Positions 11,344 through 22,080 of a stretch of DNA of 64,000 nt are shown here, piece by piece. The position numbers and the translations under genes were made by a program. The DNA is from Trichopria drosophilae (lineage: Eukaryota; Arthropoda; Insecta; Hymenoptera; Diapriidae), in the NCBI GenBank assembly GCA_030407085.1, contig CM059586.1:104297501-104361500 (forward strand), written 5' to 3'. Numbering within the stretch: position 1 is the stretch's first letter; each line of letters starts with the position of its first letter. The notes beneath the pieces are model-generated. The model saw only the letters and a list, made by a program, of their open reading frames with translations. It did no database searches and had not been told where the DNA came from.

Positions 11344-12109
11344 TTATTGACTGTTCGACTGGCAATCGGCAGTTGTACTAGTCGTTGTACTAGCCGCACT
11401 AGTGGTTGTATCGGCGATTGTATCAGCAACTGTATCAGTAATTGTATCAGCAATTGTATCAGTTATTGTATCAGTGGTTGTATCAGCGATTGTATCAGTG
11501 GTTATACTAGTGGTTGTACTAGTCGCACTAGTCGTATCCTGTTCTCTTAAAGTCTTTTGCAACACATGAGCATGCGCAGGTTTAATTCGCTTGTAGTAAT
11601 GTTTCTTCGTTTCGACAATTTCAAAACCAAACTTGTTGTAAAAGTTGATCGCCCCTTTATTGTTGACTTGAACATGCCTTAAAAAAAAGTTCGACGATCA
11701 GATTAAATTACAAGAGAAACGTCAAGTTTACTTACAGAAATATAGAATCGAAGTTATTGTCCCGATTAACGTAATTCAGGACGTGTTTAAACATGACACT
11801 GCCGATGCCGAGTCGCCGGTAAGGATATAAGCAGCCTAGAGTCATTATGTACAATCGACGAGAATTTTCAGACGTATCGACACGGCAACAGACGGCACCT
11901 ACCACAATATCGTTGTAGTAGGCTAATTTAGCTAATTCCCCCGCTTCCAGGACGTCCTTATAAAATTTTTCATTGTACGAAACAGGGAAGACGACTTGGT
12001 TCAGGAGCTTCAGTTGTTTTATGTTGTGTGGTGTAACGTCTCCCAACTCGATCTTTGCCCTAGAAAAGATTTCGTCGACTGTAAGTACAACTGAATAGAA
12101 TTTATTCAT
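11344..12109 (-). CDS. Naa50: N-alpha-acetyltransferase 50 with repeat-extended C-terminus
   Basis: GNAT-fold N-terminal acetyltransferase, the catalytic subunit that acts with NAA10/NAA15 (NatE) and is needed for sister-chromatid cohesion (Drosophila san). Exons: 12109-11736 and 11677-11344, giving 235 aa. Family signatures are IELGDVTPHNIKQLKLLNQ, FPVSYNEKFYKDV, the acetyl-CoA motif CLYPYRRLGIGS (R-x-x-G-x-G/A) and NNKGAINFYNKFGFE, then KKHYYKRIKPAHAHVLQK. Family members usually end soon after this point (about 170 aa). Here a 60-odd-residue tail of T, D, A and I follows, encoded by 12-bp repeats, and runs to a stop at 11344. The start is the ATG at 12109. The AATAAA at 11286-11291 is the likely poly(A) signal. 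Confidence 0.9.
11365..11545 (-). repeat. 12-bp coding minisatellite in the NAA50 tail
   Basis: On the plus strand the unit is TGTATCAGYRRY, repeated about 14 times with substitutions; outer copies drift to TGTACTAGTCGC. Read on the minus strand in frame it gives four-residue units such as TDTI and ADTI. Unit length is a multiple of three, so copy-number changes keep the reading frame. Confidence 0.85.
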
Positions 12110-12364
12110 AGACTAGGCTACAATGTAGCACATATTACAGAGTAGCGAAACTGAAGTGTCAAAAATTAAAAATGCATCAACAGTTGCAGAGATGTTAAAC
12201 ATATCTGCATTCAACCAGGAACAGTAAAACATAACGCTAAGCTTAAAACTAAAAGATAATGATAACAAATAAAAATAAAACTGTAAAAATCAATGTTTAT
12301 AGTATCTATAACAATAAACGCTTCTATAATACAATGCAAAATTAGTTTCTTCTCGATCATTTGT

Positions 12365-13990
12365 AGTAATATTTATTTATTTTATTTATTTAAGTAAATT
12401 TGACGGGAAATCCAAAAAGATCAACCCTTAACAATAACAAAAATGTATGAGGTAACAAAATTGTTAAATGCCCTTTGTGTAACAGAATAAAGGTAATATA
12501 ATCAAACAATATATAAAGAAAGATAGTAATAGATAGTAAAATAACAAAAAGATAATAAATTAATTTAGATTCAAATTAGTGATCACATTACGCAGCTGTG
12601 TTTTAAATACAGAGATTTCATTTAAAAAATTTTCCCAGATTTTTCCCTGACCAATATTTTAATGATATCTATTAAAAATAAACAATACGGATAAAAATGT
12701 TTTAAAAACAGCTACACATTTTCAATAAATTCTTTATTTTTTCAATCGACAACGAGTAGTATATTCTAAAACATATTATCTATAAAAATCCAGAAAAAAA
12801 ACTCATGTTCCTGCGCATTTTTTCGTGTTTAATTCAAAATAATAGTAGAAAATTTGTTGGGGGTTCTCAAAATTTGTTATAAAATGTCAAGTTCTGCGGT
12901 AATATGTTACACAATAATTATAAATGTTGATAAATTTTAGAATTTAGGAGATTTTGGACAGTATATTCAAAGTATTGTTAAAATTCTTACGAATGTTGAC
13001 AATAACAAAAAATTGCCATAAATTTTATATTTTTCAAATACTATTGGACAAATATCAACTACTTAAAATAGAAATGGTAAAATAATCATTTAAACAAATT
13101 AATATTCTCAAAATTTGGGAGTTTTGTGCTGTTTTCAACATTTTAAAAATTTTTCTACGATTTTTAGCCTTTTTATGCAATTTCAAAGATTTTTGAAGAT
13201 TTAAAAAAATGTATGAAAGTTTTCTATCATTTTCAAAAGGTTTTATTTATACAAATATTCGTTTAAATAGAGAATTAGTATGGCAAATATTTTTGAAATA
13301 TTCTGTAAAGTATCTTTATAGAAAGATAAATATCTTTAAATATAAAATTGTTTGCATTTATTTTTGTTAAACTATTAAATTTTATTCAAATCTGTTAGAA
13401 TATATTCAATACCGAAATGTGTTATTGTTAAACGTGTTTATTTTTGTTGCAAGGTACCAGAACGTTTAAAACTGAGCAGTACCACAAATATATTTAATTT
13501 AAGATTATTTTTTTTCTCAAAATTGTTGGTTTTTGGTGAAATCGGTCGAAAATGTTCAAAACTGAAATATGTTATTGATAAAAAACGTCAATATTTGTTT
13601 AAAATTGTGAGAAAGCATTTAAAATCATTTAAAAGAATTTTATGCGAAACACGATAAATAAAGCATTTTTCTGAAAATGAAATTGTGCGATTTTTTGTTA
13701 AATAATGTTTTTCACTTTTTAAGGATTTGTCTACAATTTACTTTTTCCCTGACCAATTTTGAAATTCCCTGACCAATTTTAAAATTCCCTGACATTTCCC
13801 TGATTTCCCGGTTTTCCCTGACGGTGGCCACCATGTTCTTAAAAGGACTTTTGGAGAATAGTGCAAATAAATAGTTGAATAAGTATCTTTGGCTAGTTTT
13901 ATATGATTTCTAATGTTGTAAGACATAGGTTTAAATTCGGTACGAATGGACCACAGTTTAAATCTTGCTATAATTGGTAGAAAATTATTG
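12365..13990 (-). mobile_element. LINE ORF2 C-terminus split by a ~1.2-kb insertion
   Basis: The minus strand encodes a LINE C-terminus in two parts. 13990-13838 gives ARFKLWSIRTEFKPMSYNIR and onward; 12635-12575 gives the end (ISVFKTQLRNVITNLNL, stop), followed by a 3' UTR with a TTTATT-type tail near 12370. The intervening 12640-13837 has no gene. Its ends both carry TTCCCTGAC/TTTCCCTGA repeats in the same orientation, and the right end reads CCCTGACGGTGGCCACC. Confidence 0.55.
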
Positions 13991-14129
13991 TATTGTATTT
14001 TTATTTCAACAAACGGGCATTATAATACCCAATAGTTACAAACATAATAATTTGTTCGGTACATGGTGCCTCTGTATAAAATAATGTTGATATTTATAAC
14101 AAAGATAAAGAGAATAAAAGTAAAACTAA

Positions 14130-15255
14130 GTATTTTATTTATTTATTTATTTATTTTTATTTATTTATTTAGAATCAACGGCACTAGAAGTGCCTTTACA
14201 CAAAATATAACAAAAAACATAATTTGGCGCTATACAATTTGAGTAACAATAAATGATATAAACTAAAATAATAATATAAAATTAAAGTGTAATAACGAAT
14301 AATTCAATTAATTAACAAAAAGTTTTAGTGAGCCCGAGTACATAGTATTTAAAATTTGTCAGTCTCTCCGAAGTAATCGATTGTGGTAATAAATTCCACG
14401 CCCGCTTTAGCCTTGGTACCGTAGAATTAAACCCATAATTTGTGCGATTAGAGGATTCTTCGACGAATCGGATAGTACGAAGCTGGTGCGAGATTGACCG
14501 CTGTATAAATAAACCCGTTACTTCCTCACTATGAATCAAACCTCTAAGAATTTTATACGCTAGTAAAATATCGTGGTATGAATGTAGGGACTTTACCGAT
14601 TGCAGATCAAAAGACTTAGCTCTGTCATCGTAAACATGGTCAAATGGGTGCATCGGATTCCCAGCCTTTCGAGATAAATATCTCACAAACTTGTGTTGTA
14701 TCGATTCAAGATCAGAAATATCAGTAGCAACGAAAGGTGTCCATATAGATGAGCAATATAATAAATGAGGCAGAATTAATGTGCGATAGAGATATATGAT
14801 CGTATGAATATTATGAAAGTTCTTGGTAGTTCTGATCAAGAATCCAAGAGTTCTGTAAGATTTTGTTACCACATACTTTAAATGTTCCTTAAAATTCAAA
14901 GAGCGATCGAAAATTACTCCGAGATCCACTATTGAGGAAACCGACTCTAGACCAAACCCGTTTATGGAATATGAAAAAAGCATAGGTTCTCTAATTCTGT
15001 AGAAAGAAATGGACTTACACTTAGCAATATTTAGACAAAGTCTGTTATCCAATGACCATTTGACCAACGCCTCCAAATCACATTGCAGCTTGATTGCATC
15101 CCTAGGGCTTCTGATTTCAGAGAATATTTTGACATCATCAGCGTAGATAAGTATCTTACAAGTAACCGATTGTACAATATCGTTTATAAATAATATAAAT
15201 AAGACAGGTCCTAGGTGCGAGCCCTGCGGAACACCTGATGTAGTAAGTATTACAA
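14130..15255 (-). mobile_element. LINE (jockey/CR1-like) ORF2, reverse-transcriptase C-terminal half
   Basis: The minus strand from about 15250 reads GVPQGSHLGP, FILFINDI and the catalytic IYADDVKIF, then continues open from 15076 to the stop at 14312 (NIAKCKSISF, DLGVIFDRSLNFKEHL, RTLGFLIR, SSIWTPF…IQHKFVRYLSRKAG), the usual post-RT region of this LINE group. The copy is 5'-truncated. A (TTTA)n stretch at 14135-14172 marks its 3' end. It is not expected to be functional. Confidence 0.8.
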
Positions 15256-15299
15256 AATTATTGCGATAAAATAAGATTAATAAACATGTTTAACAAAAA

Positions 15300-16625
15300 T
15301 CGCGTAAATAGTTATTTTTGGCTAACGTTTTAAAGCTAGAAAAGGAGATTCCGTGTAAAGGTGGACATTTTCCACTATTTCCGATCCGTAATTATCTATT
15401 AATACTAGAATGCAGCCCGTATTCCGTTCGAATATAGACGAGATTGAAATATATTCGTATTTCTCAGACCATGTATGTCTGTTCTATAAACAAAATTAGA
15501 TTTCAATTCGTCACACCGAATAAGTCCATTTATAATTTTAAACAATAAAGACACGTCGGCGTAGGATCGGTGTGGCTGTAGTGAACTTATCTCGGATTTA
15601 TTCGCAATTTCACTGTAATCGTGTGTTCGAGCCGGATTTTCCAATTTTAGCTTGTACGCTAAGAATGCTAGAAATTTATGCTGAACTCTCTCAATTTTTA
15701 CTTTGTGCACATCAAAGAAGGGAGACCAAACAACCGACCCATACATAAGTATTGATTTCACTAAGGCATCGTAAATTGTTTTGAGCGTTGATACATTCGT
15801 AAAGTCTACACATTGCCTTTTCAGAAATCCTAAATTACGTAAGGCCTTTCCTACAACTTGATTTATGTGGTCTGAAAAGGTCAATTTATTATCAATAAAT
15901 ATGCCTAGGTCCCGTATTCCTTGTACTTTCTGTAAAATAGCTCCATCAGCGTTATACGAAAAGTTTTGAACGGTTTTGAGTCTCGTAACACTCATCACTT
16001 TACATTTATTAAAATTAAGGGTAATTTTATTATTTATGCACCATTCAAAGAGCCGATCTAAATCATCTTGTAAAAGTTCAGCATCACATTGAGACTTAAT
16101 TACTCGATAAAATTTACAATCGTCTGCAAAGAGTAGAAATTTTGAGTTCTTGAATATGTAACTGTAACTGTAGATTTACTGTTAACAAAACCGTGCTGTT
16201 CCCGAATTATTTTGGTTGTTAGAAAGGGCATAATTCTATTCACAATTAACTTTTCGAAAACTTTGGATATAACACTTAAGACAGATATGGGTCTGTAATT
16301 AGATATTTCTGTCTTAACTCCTGACTTATGGATAGGTGTTATAAAACTGGTGTTCCAACAGATGGGGAAAGTGTTATCTGCTATGGACTTATTGGATATT
16401 AAAGCGAGTGGAGCTGAAAGAATGCGTGCGCAATTACGTAAAAAGATAGCAGGAATATCATCGGGTCCCGCTCCTTTCTTAATGTCTAAACGTTGCAAAA
16501 TAATATATACTTCTTCGCTTGTAAATCTAGATATCGAAAACCCAATATTTCCCGAGTTCACTAAGCTAGGACGATCGCTGAGATCATTCAAGATTTCATC
16601 ATGCTTAAGATAAACAGATTTAAAG
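15300..16625 (-). mobile_element. LINE ORF2 with an internal deletion removing the RT palm motif A region
   Basis: 16620-16150 on the minus strand encodes the RT fingers (KKGAGPDDIPAIFLRNC, ISNYRPISVLSVISKVFEKL, REQHGFVNSKST). At about 16141 it jumps to LLFADDCKFYRVIKSQCD, so the block with the motif-A aspartate and the PQG loop is missing. The post-RT region follows down to the stop at 15405. It is inserted into another LINE copy (16626-17095), which makes a chimeric open frame across about 16640. Confidence 0.75.
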
Positions 16626-17095
16626 AAATTATGGTTAAATCTGTGCATTGGCATTTGAACTTTAAAAGACAAGTTCCTAAGGAATCTATGATTAACTGAC
16701 TCCAGGGCTTTGCGAGCAACAGCAGTATGTGGAGTCCATATTTGTGAGGAATACATAAAGTGGGGTAGAACTAAAGTTTTATATAAGTTGAAGGATCTTT
16801 AAAATTTTTTGTAGATCAATTGATAAAGCCAATCATCTTGAAAGCCCTGGAGACAGAATTCGATATGTGTACCAAATGATAAGTTAGAGTCAAAAGTGAC
16901 TCCTAGGTCACTAATGCTCATGACTCTGTTAAGAACCTTGTCTTCCAAATGATACTCATAATTAAAGTAGTGATTAGATTTAAAAAAGGATATAGTTTTA
17001 CACTTATTAAAGTTTAAGATTAATCCATTTTCATGAGACCATTTTACTATGTTATTAAGGTCCACTAGTCAAGTTTTACATCATCAGCGAATATT
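16626..17095 (-). mobile_element. LINE ORF2 post-RT fragment, frameshifted
   Basis: The minus strand reads DLNNIVKWSHENGLILNFNK, then DLGVTFDSNLSFGTHIEF. A frame change near 16800 is followed by YSSQIWTPHTAVARKALESV and NHRFLRNLSFK, where the next LINE interrupts it. Confidence 0.7.
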
Positions 17096-17181
17096 AAAAC
17101 CTTAATATAATAAATTATGAATTTATTTCTTGGTTTAATCGATTAACTGACTGATAAGTAGAAAAATTAAGGAATAAAACG

Positions 17182-17373
17182 CTTTTTCATCTTTCGTAAA
17201 TGATTCTTTAGAACAGGGACATCAAGTACCTACTATCTATCTTGATTTCTCTAAAGCTTTTGATTCAATAAACCATCAACGTTTAATACAGAAAGCCTAT
17301 TATGGTATGTCTGGCTCAATATTAAATTGGATTGACTCCTATTTATCTGGTAGAACGTACTTTTTTATTTAAC
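17182..17373 (+). mobile_element. LINE reverse-transcriptase fragment
   Basis: Open frame with RT motif A: AFSSFVNDSLEQGHQ, TIYLDFSKAFDSINHQRL, then ILNWIDSYLSGRTYF. It ends where the hairpin MITE at 17376 begins. Confidence 0.75.
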
Positions 17374-17375
17374 TG

Positions 17376-17553
17376 CCCGGTAAACGAAAACGAATAGAAA
17401 GTTAAAAATACGAATTGAAATGAGTTCAAGTGAATTAAAATGAATTAAAACGCATAAAAATGATTAATTGAATCCACTTTTTAATTCATTTTAATTCACT
17501 TGAATTCATTTCAATTCGTATTTTTAACTTTCTATTCGTTTTCGTTTACTGGG
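17376..17553. mobile_element. Hairpin MITE with ~75-bp inverted arms
   Basis: Starts CCCGGTAAACGAAAACGAAT and ends with its inverted copy (TTCGTTTTCGTTTACTGGG). The arms pair almost perfectly over about 75 bp, leaving a small loop near 17460. The ends resemble those of the 21371-29029 element (both CCCRGYAAACGAAAA). Confidence 0.8.
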
Positions 17554-18299
17554 TGGAAGAAGATACCTTCCGAAACGTTACAAAAGTTAATTGAAAGAAC
17601 GCTTCGAGTTTGTAAAGCAGTGATAAAAGCGCGTGGCGTTTTTTTTTTGAAGAAAGCAAAATTTAATAAATATGTACATGAATACAAATGTTTATATTTT
17701 CTATGTATGTTAAAATAAAGTTCATTGTATTATTCTATCGCAAACTGAGCATAGTTTGAATTCAACTTTGCATCTGAAAATGATTGTTACACAAAAAAAG
17801 TCGACAATATACGGTAAAAAGAAATTACCTTCTAAAAATTGCAGCCAATAGATAATTAAAAAATGAAACTTTTTGTTCCTTAAACATTTTTTATATCACG
17901 TCAGTTTTCCGAGGTATAGCAGATTTCAAAAAAATTACATTATTTTGTTCAAAATTGAATAAGTATTTGTAAAGAAATATTAGACAAAATCCCGAAGATA
18001 CAAATTAAAGCTGAAAGGATTGTCTTTCTATCACACGTTGTATTTTTCTCCTGCAATCATATTAAAAAAAATGGGAGCGCATTGAAAAAGAAAAAAATAA
18101 TACTAAAATGACTAGTAAATCAAGCATAGTTCGTAGATAAATGTATATATAGAAATGAAACAACTGCGACTGAGAAGTTGAAAGTCTCCTCTTTAATTCC
18201 CTTTTTTTATTTTTCCTGCACGTTAACTTGGCGATGAGATATCAACATTTTATTTTAGCCAAAATTCCGCAAGGGTGAGCTCATACTTTTGAGCAGTAC
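17554..18299. other. No gene recognised
   Basis: AT-rich sequence with no convincing open frame, probably decayed transposon sequence. Confidence 0.4.
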
Positions 18300-18890
18300 T
18301 GTAGACTCTCCATATTTTATTAACTGTAATTTGTCTTTTAAGGAGCATTTGCTATATGTAACTAATAAAGAACTTAGAACACTCGGTTTTGTAATTTGAT
18401 CCACGAAACACTTTAATGATAGCAAGGCTGTTGTTTATATTTTTAATTCATTAGTTTTACCAACTTCAACTTGTGCTTCTTCTTATTACTTTTTATTATA
18501 TTTACTTTATTGATTACTTTTCACATAGTTATGCAGAAATAGCAATATGTTATAATATTCCTACGGTACACTCTCTACACAGGGTAAATGATGCAATCAT
18601 TATGACAAAAATATTAACAGGTCATATTAAATCGTCGAATGTTTCAAATTTATTTGTTTTCAGAAATTATAATTTTCCATGTCATAATCCCAGAGTGCTG
18701 ATTGAAAAATCATGCAAATCAAATCTTTGTTATCACTCTGTGGTGTTTTGTTTGACAAGATTCTATGCCTGTAAGCGCGAATTTTATACATTTTATGATT
18801 AATTATGTTAAGTTTAGGCATCCTCTGTTATACAATTTATACAATTTACACTATAATTATTGTTCTAAATAAATAACAAAATAAATAAAA
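18300..18890 (+). mobile_element. Decayed LINE post-RT region
   Basis: Frames broken by several stops still show NCNLSFKEHLLYVTNKELRT, LGFVI and KHFNDSKAVVYIFNSLVLPT, which match the post-RT region of the LINEs at 14-17 kb. Later pieces (HRVNDAIIMTKILTGHIKSS) are also of this type. Confidence 0.6.
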
Positions 18891-19052
18891 TGTTCAAAGT
18901 GAAGGAAAAGGTATTAAAAATGTGATAATTGTTGTATATTATCGCTACTGAATTTCTTTTCTGCTGACGGAATATAGATAAGAATTATGGATATACTTTA
19001 AAACTAGATTCAGTATCCCTCTGGCGATAATATTGAAAGTTTGAAACAAATG

Positions 19053-19126
19053 CCACGCTTCGTCTGAAGTATACTGGTTGAACTCGTCAATAAGGCAACC
19101 AGGTATACTTTGCCTTATACGTGCAT
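19053..19126 (-). ncRNA. Decayed hammerhead ribozyme, relative of the 47.5-kb copy
   Basis: On the minus strand: stem III CACGT / GCGTG; an 8-bp stem I, TAAGGCAA / TTGCCTTA; then TTGACGAG in place of CTGACGAG; a weak stem II; and GACGAAG in place of GACGAAA. The C3 to U and A15.1 to G changes predict loss or strong reduction of activity. Loops I and II contain complementary runs (AGTATACCTGG and CCAGTATACT, one bulge). Flanking matches to the 47-kb element (CCCTCT-GGCG on one side, GACC-GCTTATA on the other) show common descent. Confidence 0.6.
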
Positions 19127-19222
19127 ATAGTTTTGTTAAGATTGGAATTTTATGTATATTTGTATAGTCTCTATAATTTTCGCTATGACCTGCTTATAGT
19201 TTTTAATACTTAAAATGTTATA

Positions 19223-20498
19223 GGGGAGGACAGGGTAAACCGAAACATTTGAATATATATAACACCGTAAATATGACCATTGTTTTAGAAGTGTTACTTC
19301 TTGACAACTATTTTGCAATATGTGCAAGGCATCTATAACATTTTTAGAGTTTATTTTCTCCTCGGTATTTATGTAATCAATCATGTCATTTTTCAATTTT
19401 TCATTTCTTTTATAATTGTTATTCATTTGATCATTCTCTTTTTTATTGTTATTCATTTTTTCATTTTTTATTGTATTTCATTTTTAATTTTTGTATTTAT
19501 TATATTACAGAATAAATTTCTGAAGAGGGTCAAAAATTCTTGACCGAAACGTAAATTTTCTTCGTTTTAATTTTTATATTTAATATCCACTATCCGATAC
19601 ACCGAGAAAATAAACTCTAAAAACATACCTATTTCAAATAAATTACGGATTAAGAAGAAAACAAATTTTCGAAGATTTTGTCTTCATTTTGAATCTATAA
19701 CATTTTATTGCAGCAGCAGAATTGTGGTTTGGTTTTAAGTGTCTCTGTCAGAGATTTTGGTTACTTCTAAATGTTTGTTTTCCGATTGCAAAAATAAAAG
19801 ATGGGAACTATGTGGGACTGCATTATTGTAGTTTGAGATGTGCTTTTTAAGAATCCCCTCGTTATATACTCCATTTTTTGTATAAATTTGAAGAAATCTT
19901 AACACAAAGCTCAAAAAGTGTCCTGGGGCAAATCGGAACTTTTTTGACGGGGTAAAACGGAACATTAGTTTTTATGATTTTAAGTGCTGTGCTCCCCACT
20001 TTAGTATCCATACCCCTCCCGGGCGGCCTGTTTTGACCAATTCACGTGAGATTCGGATATGAATTGAACTAAACTAGTATTGATTGTTCTTAATGAAAGT
20101 TTTGTTAGATTGTTCGAATTAATTTGTTACTTGGTTACCATGTTACTTTGTTTACAAATTGAATAAAATTAAACTCTGTTATAAATTACATGCATATATT
20201 ACTTTTTCCCTAAAGTATAGAAATTACTTCATTAATGTTGAAAAATTTGATAAAAAATAAAGAAACATCAAATGTTCTGATTTGCCCCAGGACATGTTCC
20301 GGTTCACCCCAAAAAAAAATTAATTTTTCATTTCGATATTCCAATAACATACAATGCCGCAAAAAAATTTCTCTTTCCGGGAAAAGTTGCGCAATAAGGT
20401 AAAGTTTCAAATGATACTAGATAACAGTCGAGTCGTTTAACTTTTTTGCCTTATATAATACAAAATAAAAAGGTGTTCCGCTTTACCCCGTCCTCCCC
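19223..20498. mobile_element. TIR element with GGGGAGGACRGGGTAAA ends and TA duplication
   Basis: Left end TA|GGGGAGGACAGGGTAAACCG, right end CGCTTTACCCCGTCCTCCCC|TA. A second inverted pair lies inside: GTCCTGGGGCAAATCGGAAC (about 19920) and GTTCTGATTTGCCCCAGGAC (about 20275). No transposase is seen, so it is non-autonomous. Confidence 0.75.
19520..19552 (+). ncRNA. Hammerhead-like motif of Penelope type
   Basis: CTGAAGA, then an imperfect stem II (GGGTCAA / TTGACC, one bulged G), then GAAACGT. The core words of a hammerhead are present, but an extra purine follows CTGAAGA and I find no partner for stem III, so it is hammerhead-like only. Confidence 0.4.
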
Positions 20499-20514
20499 TA
20501 CTTATTATTTATTT

Positions 20515-21370
20515 ATTTATTTTTATTTAACGGGTTATACCCTTTCTTGTATACATGGTGTACATCAGTAAATACAATCTTGGAAAGAAAAACAAATATA
20601 AATTCAAAAAGGAAGAATAAAACATTAAAAGTAATTACATTAATAACATTAATTAAATTCTTGAAATTCCAACTTAATATTTCGAATAATTATCATACAT
20701 TATTGCCCTTATACAATGAGAACAAAATATTGTCGCATAAACGAATCGAAGAATTTTAATAGAAAAACTTAATGAATAAACTTACAAAACTAAGTAATGT
20801 AAAGAAAGTTTGTGTCAAACAACTTACACAATAATATTATAACGCTAATCATTGGCAAAGACTAGATTTAAGATTCAAAAGATCAAGGATCATAGAAACA
20901 AAGTTAGAATTGCCTACAACTGGTAACAAATGCTGCAAAAGAATCAGAAGTGTTCAGATCACAACTAATAGTGTTCCATAATCTAATAAGACGAGATAGA
21001 GTTGAATGAAAACGCGCATTATTCCTATAACTTCTTTCAAGCAGTGGACGAGAATTTCTCCAGGTGTATATAAGTTCACGATGGCGTAATTGAGAAAGTA
21101 TGGTATCTGATTTAATACAGCCTAGTAAAATACTAAATATAAACGTTAAATCATTAACAGTATGGAGCGATTTATAAAATATTTTTTTACTAGCTCTAAG
21201 AGTTGTGTTTTGGTAAATCTCGCTAGAAGGAGTATAGCAATTTTTATTGTGCATTACTTTTATGATAGCTATATGCACAGTTGTTAATAGTCGCATTGCA
21301 TTTGTATATGCTGTTCCGCAAGCTATAATTCCATATTCAGCAATCGATAGAAATAAAGGACAATAAACAA
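20515..21370 (-). mobile_element. LINE 3' part (first half of a copy split by the 7.66-kb element)
   Basis: The minus strand encodes PLFLSIAEYGIIACGTAYTN and then 21296-20904, the C-terminal region of a LINE ORF2 (SLHTVNDLTFIFSILLGCIK, SRPLLERSYRNNARFHSTLS, RLIRLWNTI), with a 3' UTR and TTTATT tail near 20515. Its 5' continuation lies at 29032-29520, on the far side of the inserted element. Confidence 0.75.
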
Positions 21371-22080
21371 TCCAGCAAACGAAAATTCATTGAAATTCAT
21401 TCGATGTATCACTTCTGAATTTGTTTTCTTAGCTTCTGCAATGAATTTCAATGAGAAAATGTGTTTCAATGATTTTGAATGGTTAATAGCTCATAAAAAG
21501 TTGTTCGATTTAATGATTTTGAATGGGAGAATAGTGGAATGAAGAAATGATTTCGGTGAATGAATTTCAATTGAAAAGTGCAAATAGAACAATTGCAAGT
21601 TGAATGAATTTCAATAGAAAAATAATTATATTTGTCGCGAATGAATTTGAATGGATATTATTACAGGACAACAAATTTAATGATTTTGAATAAAAAAAAA
21701 AATTAGATGAAAATGCAACTGATATGAATGAAATCGAATCGTTACCAATTACCAATAGAAATAAAATATTTAAATGAAACAATCGTTCAAAAAATACCAA
21801 AAAATGGATACTTCAGTAATTTTTGACGAGAAAGTCAAAGATAGCTTAATAAAAATTGTAAAAAAATTTGTTGACCCAAAACAATTCTCTCCTCAAAATG
21901 AAATGGAATTTTTTAAAATCCATGTGTAATTATTTCAGAAATACGTTTTTCTGTTCACCAAACTTTTTTGAATGTTTAAATTAATGTAACGAAATTTAGT
22001 GAGAAACGTTCAAATCGCGCAAGGAATACATTATCTCCAAGACAAACTATCCATATAAAAAACTAATTTCTATATAAGGT

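Noticed and set aside
16100..16756. 218-residue frame joining post-RT and RT-finger segments
   Set aside because: Chimeric: it crosses the junction where one LINE is inserted into another near 16625, so it is not a natural protein order.
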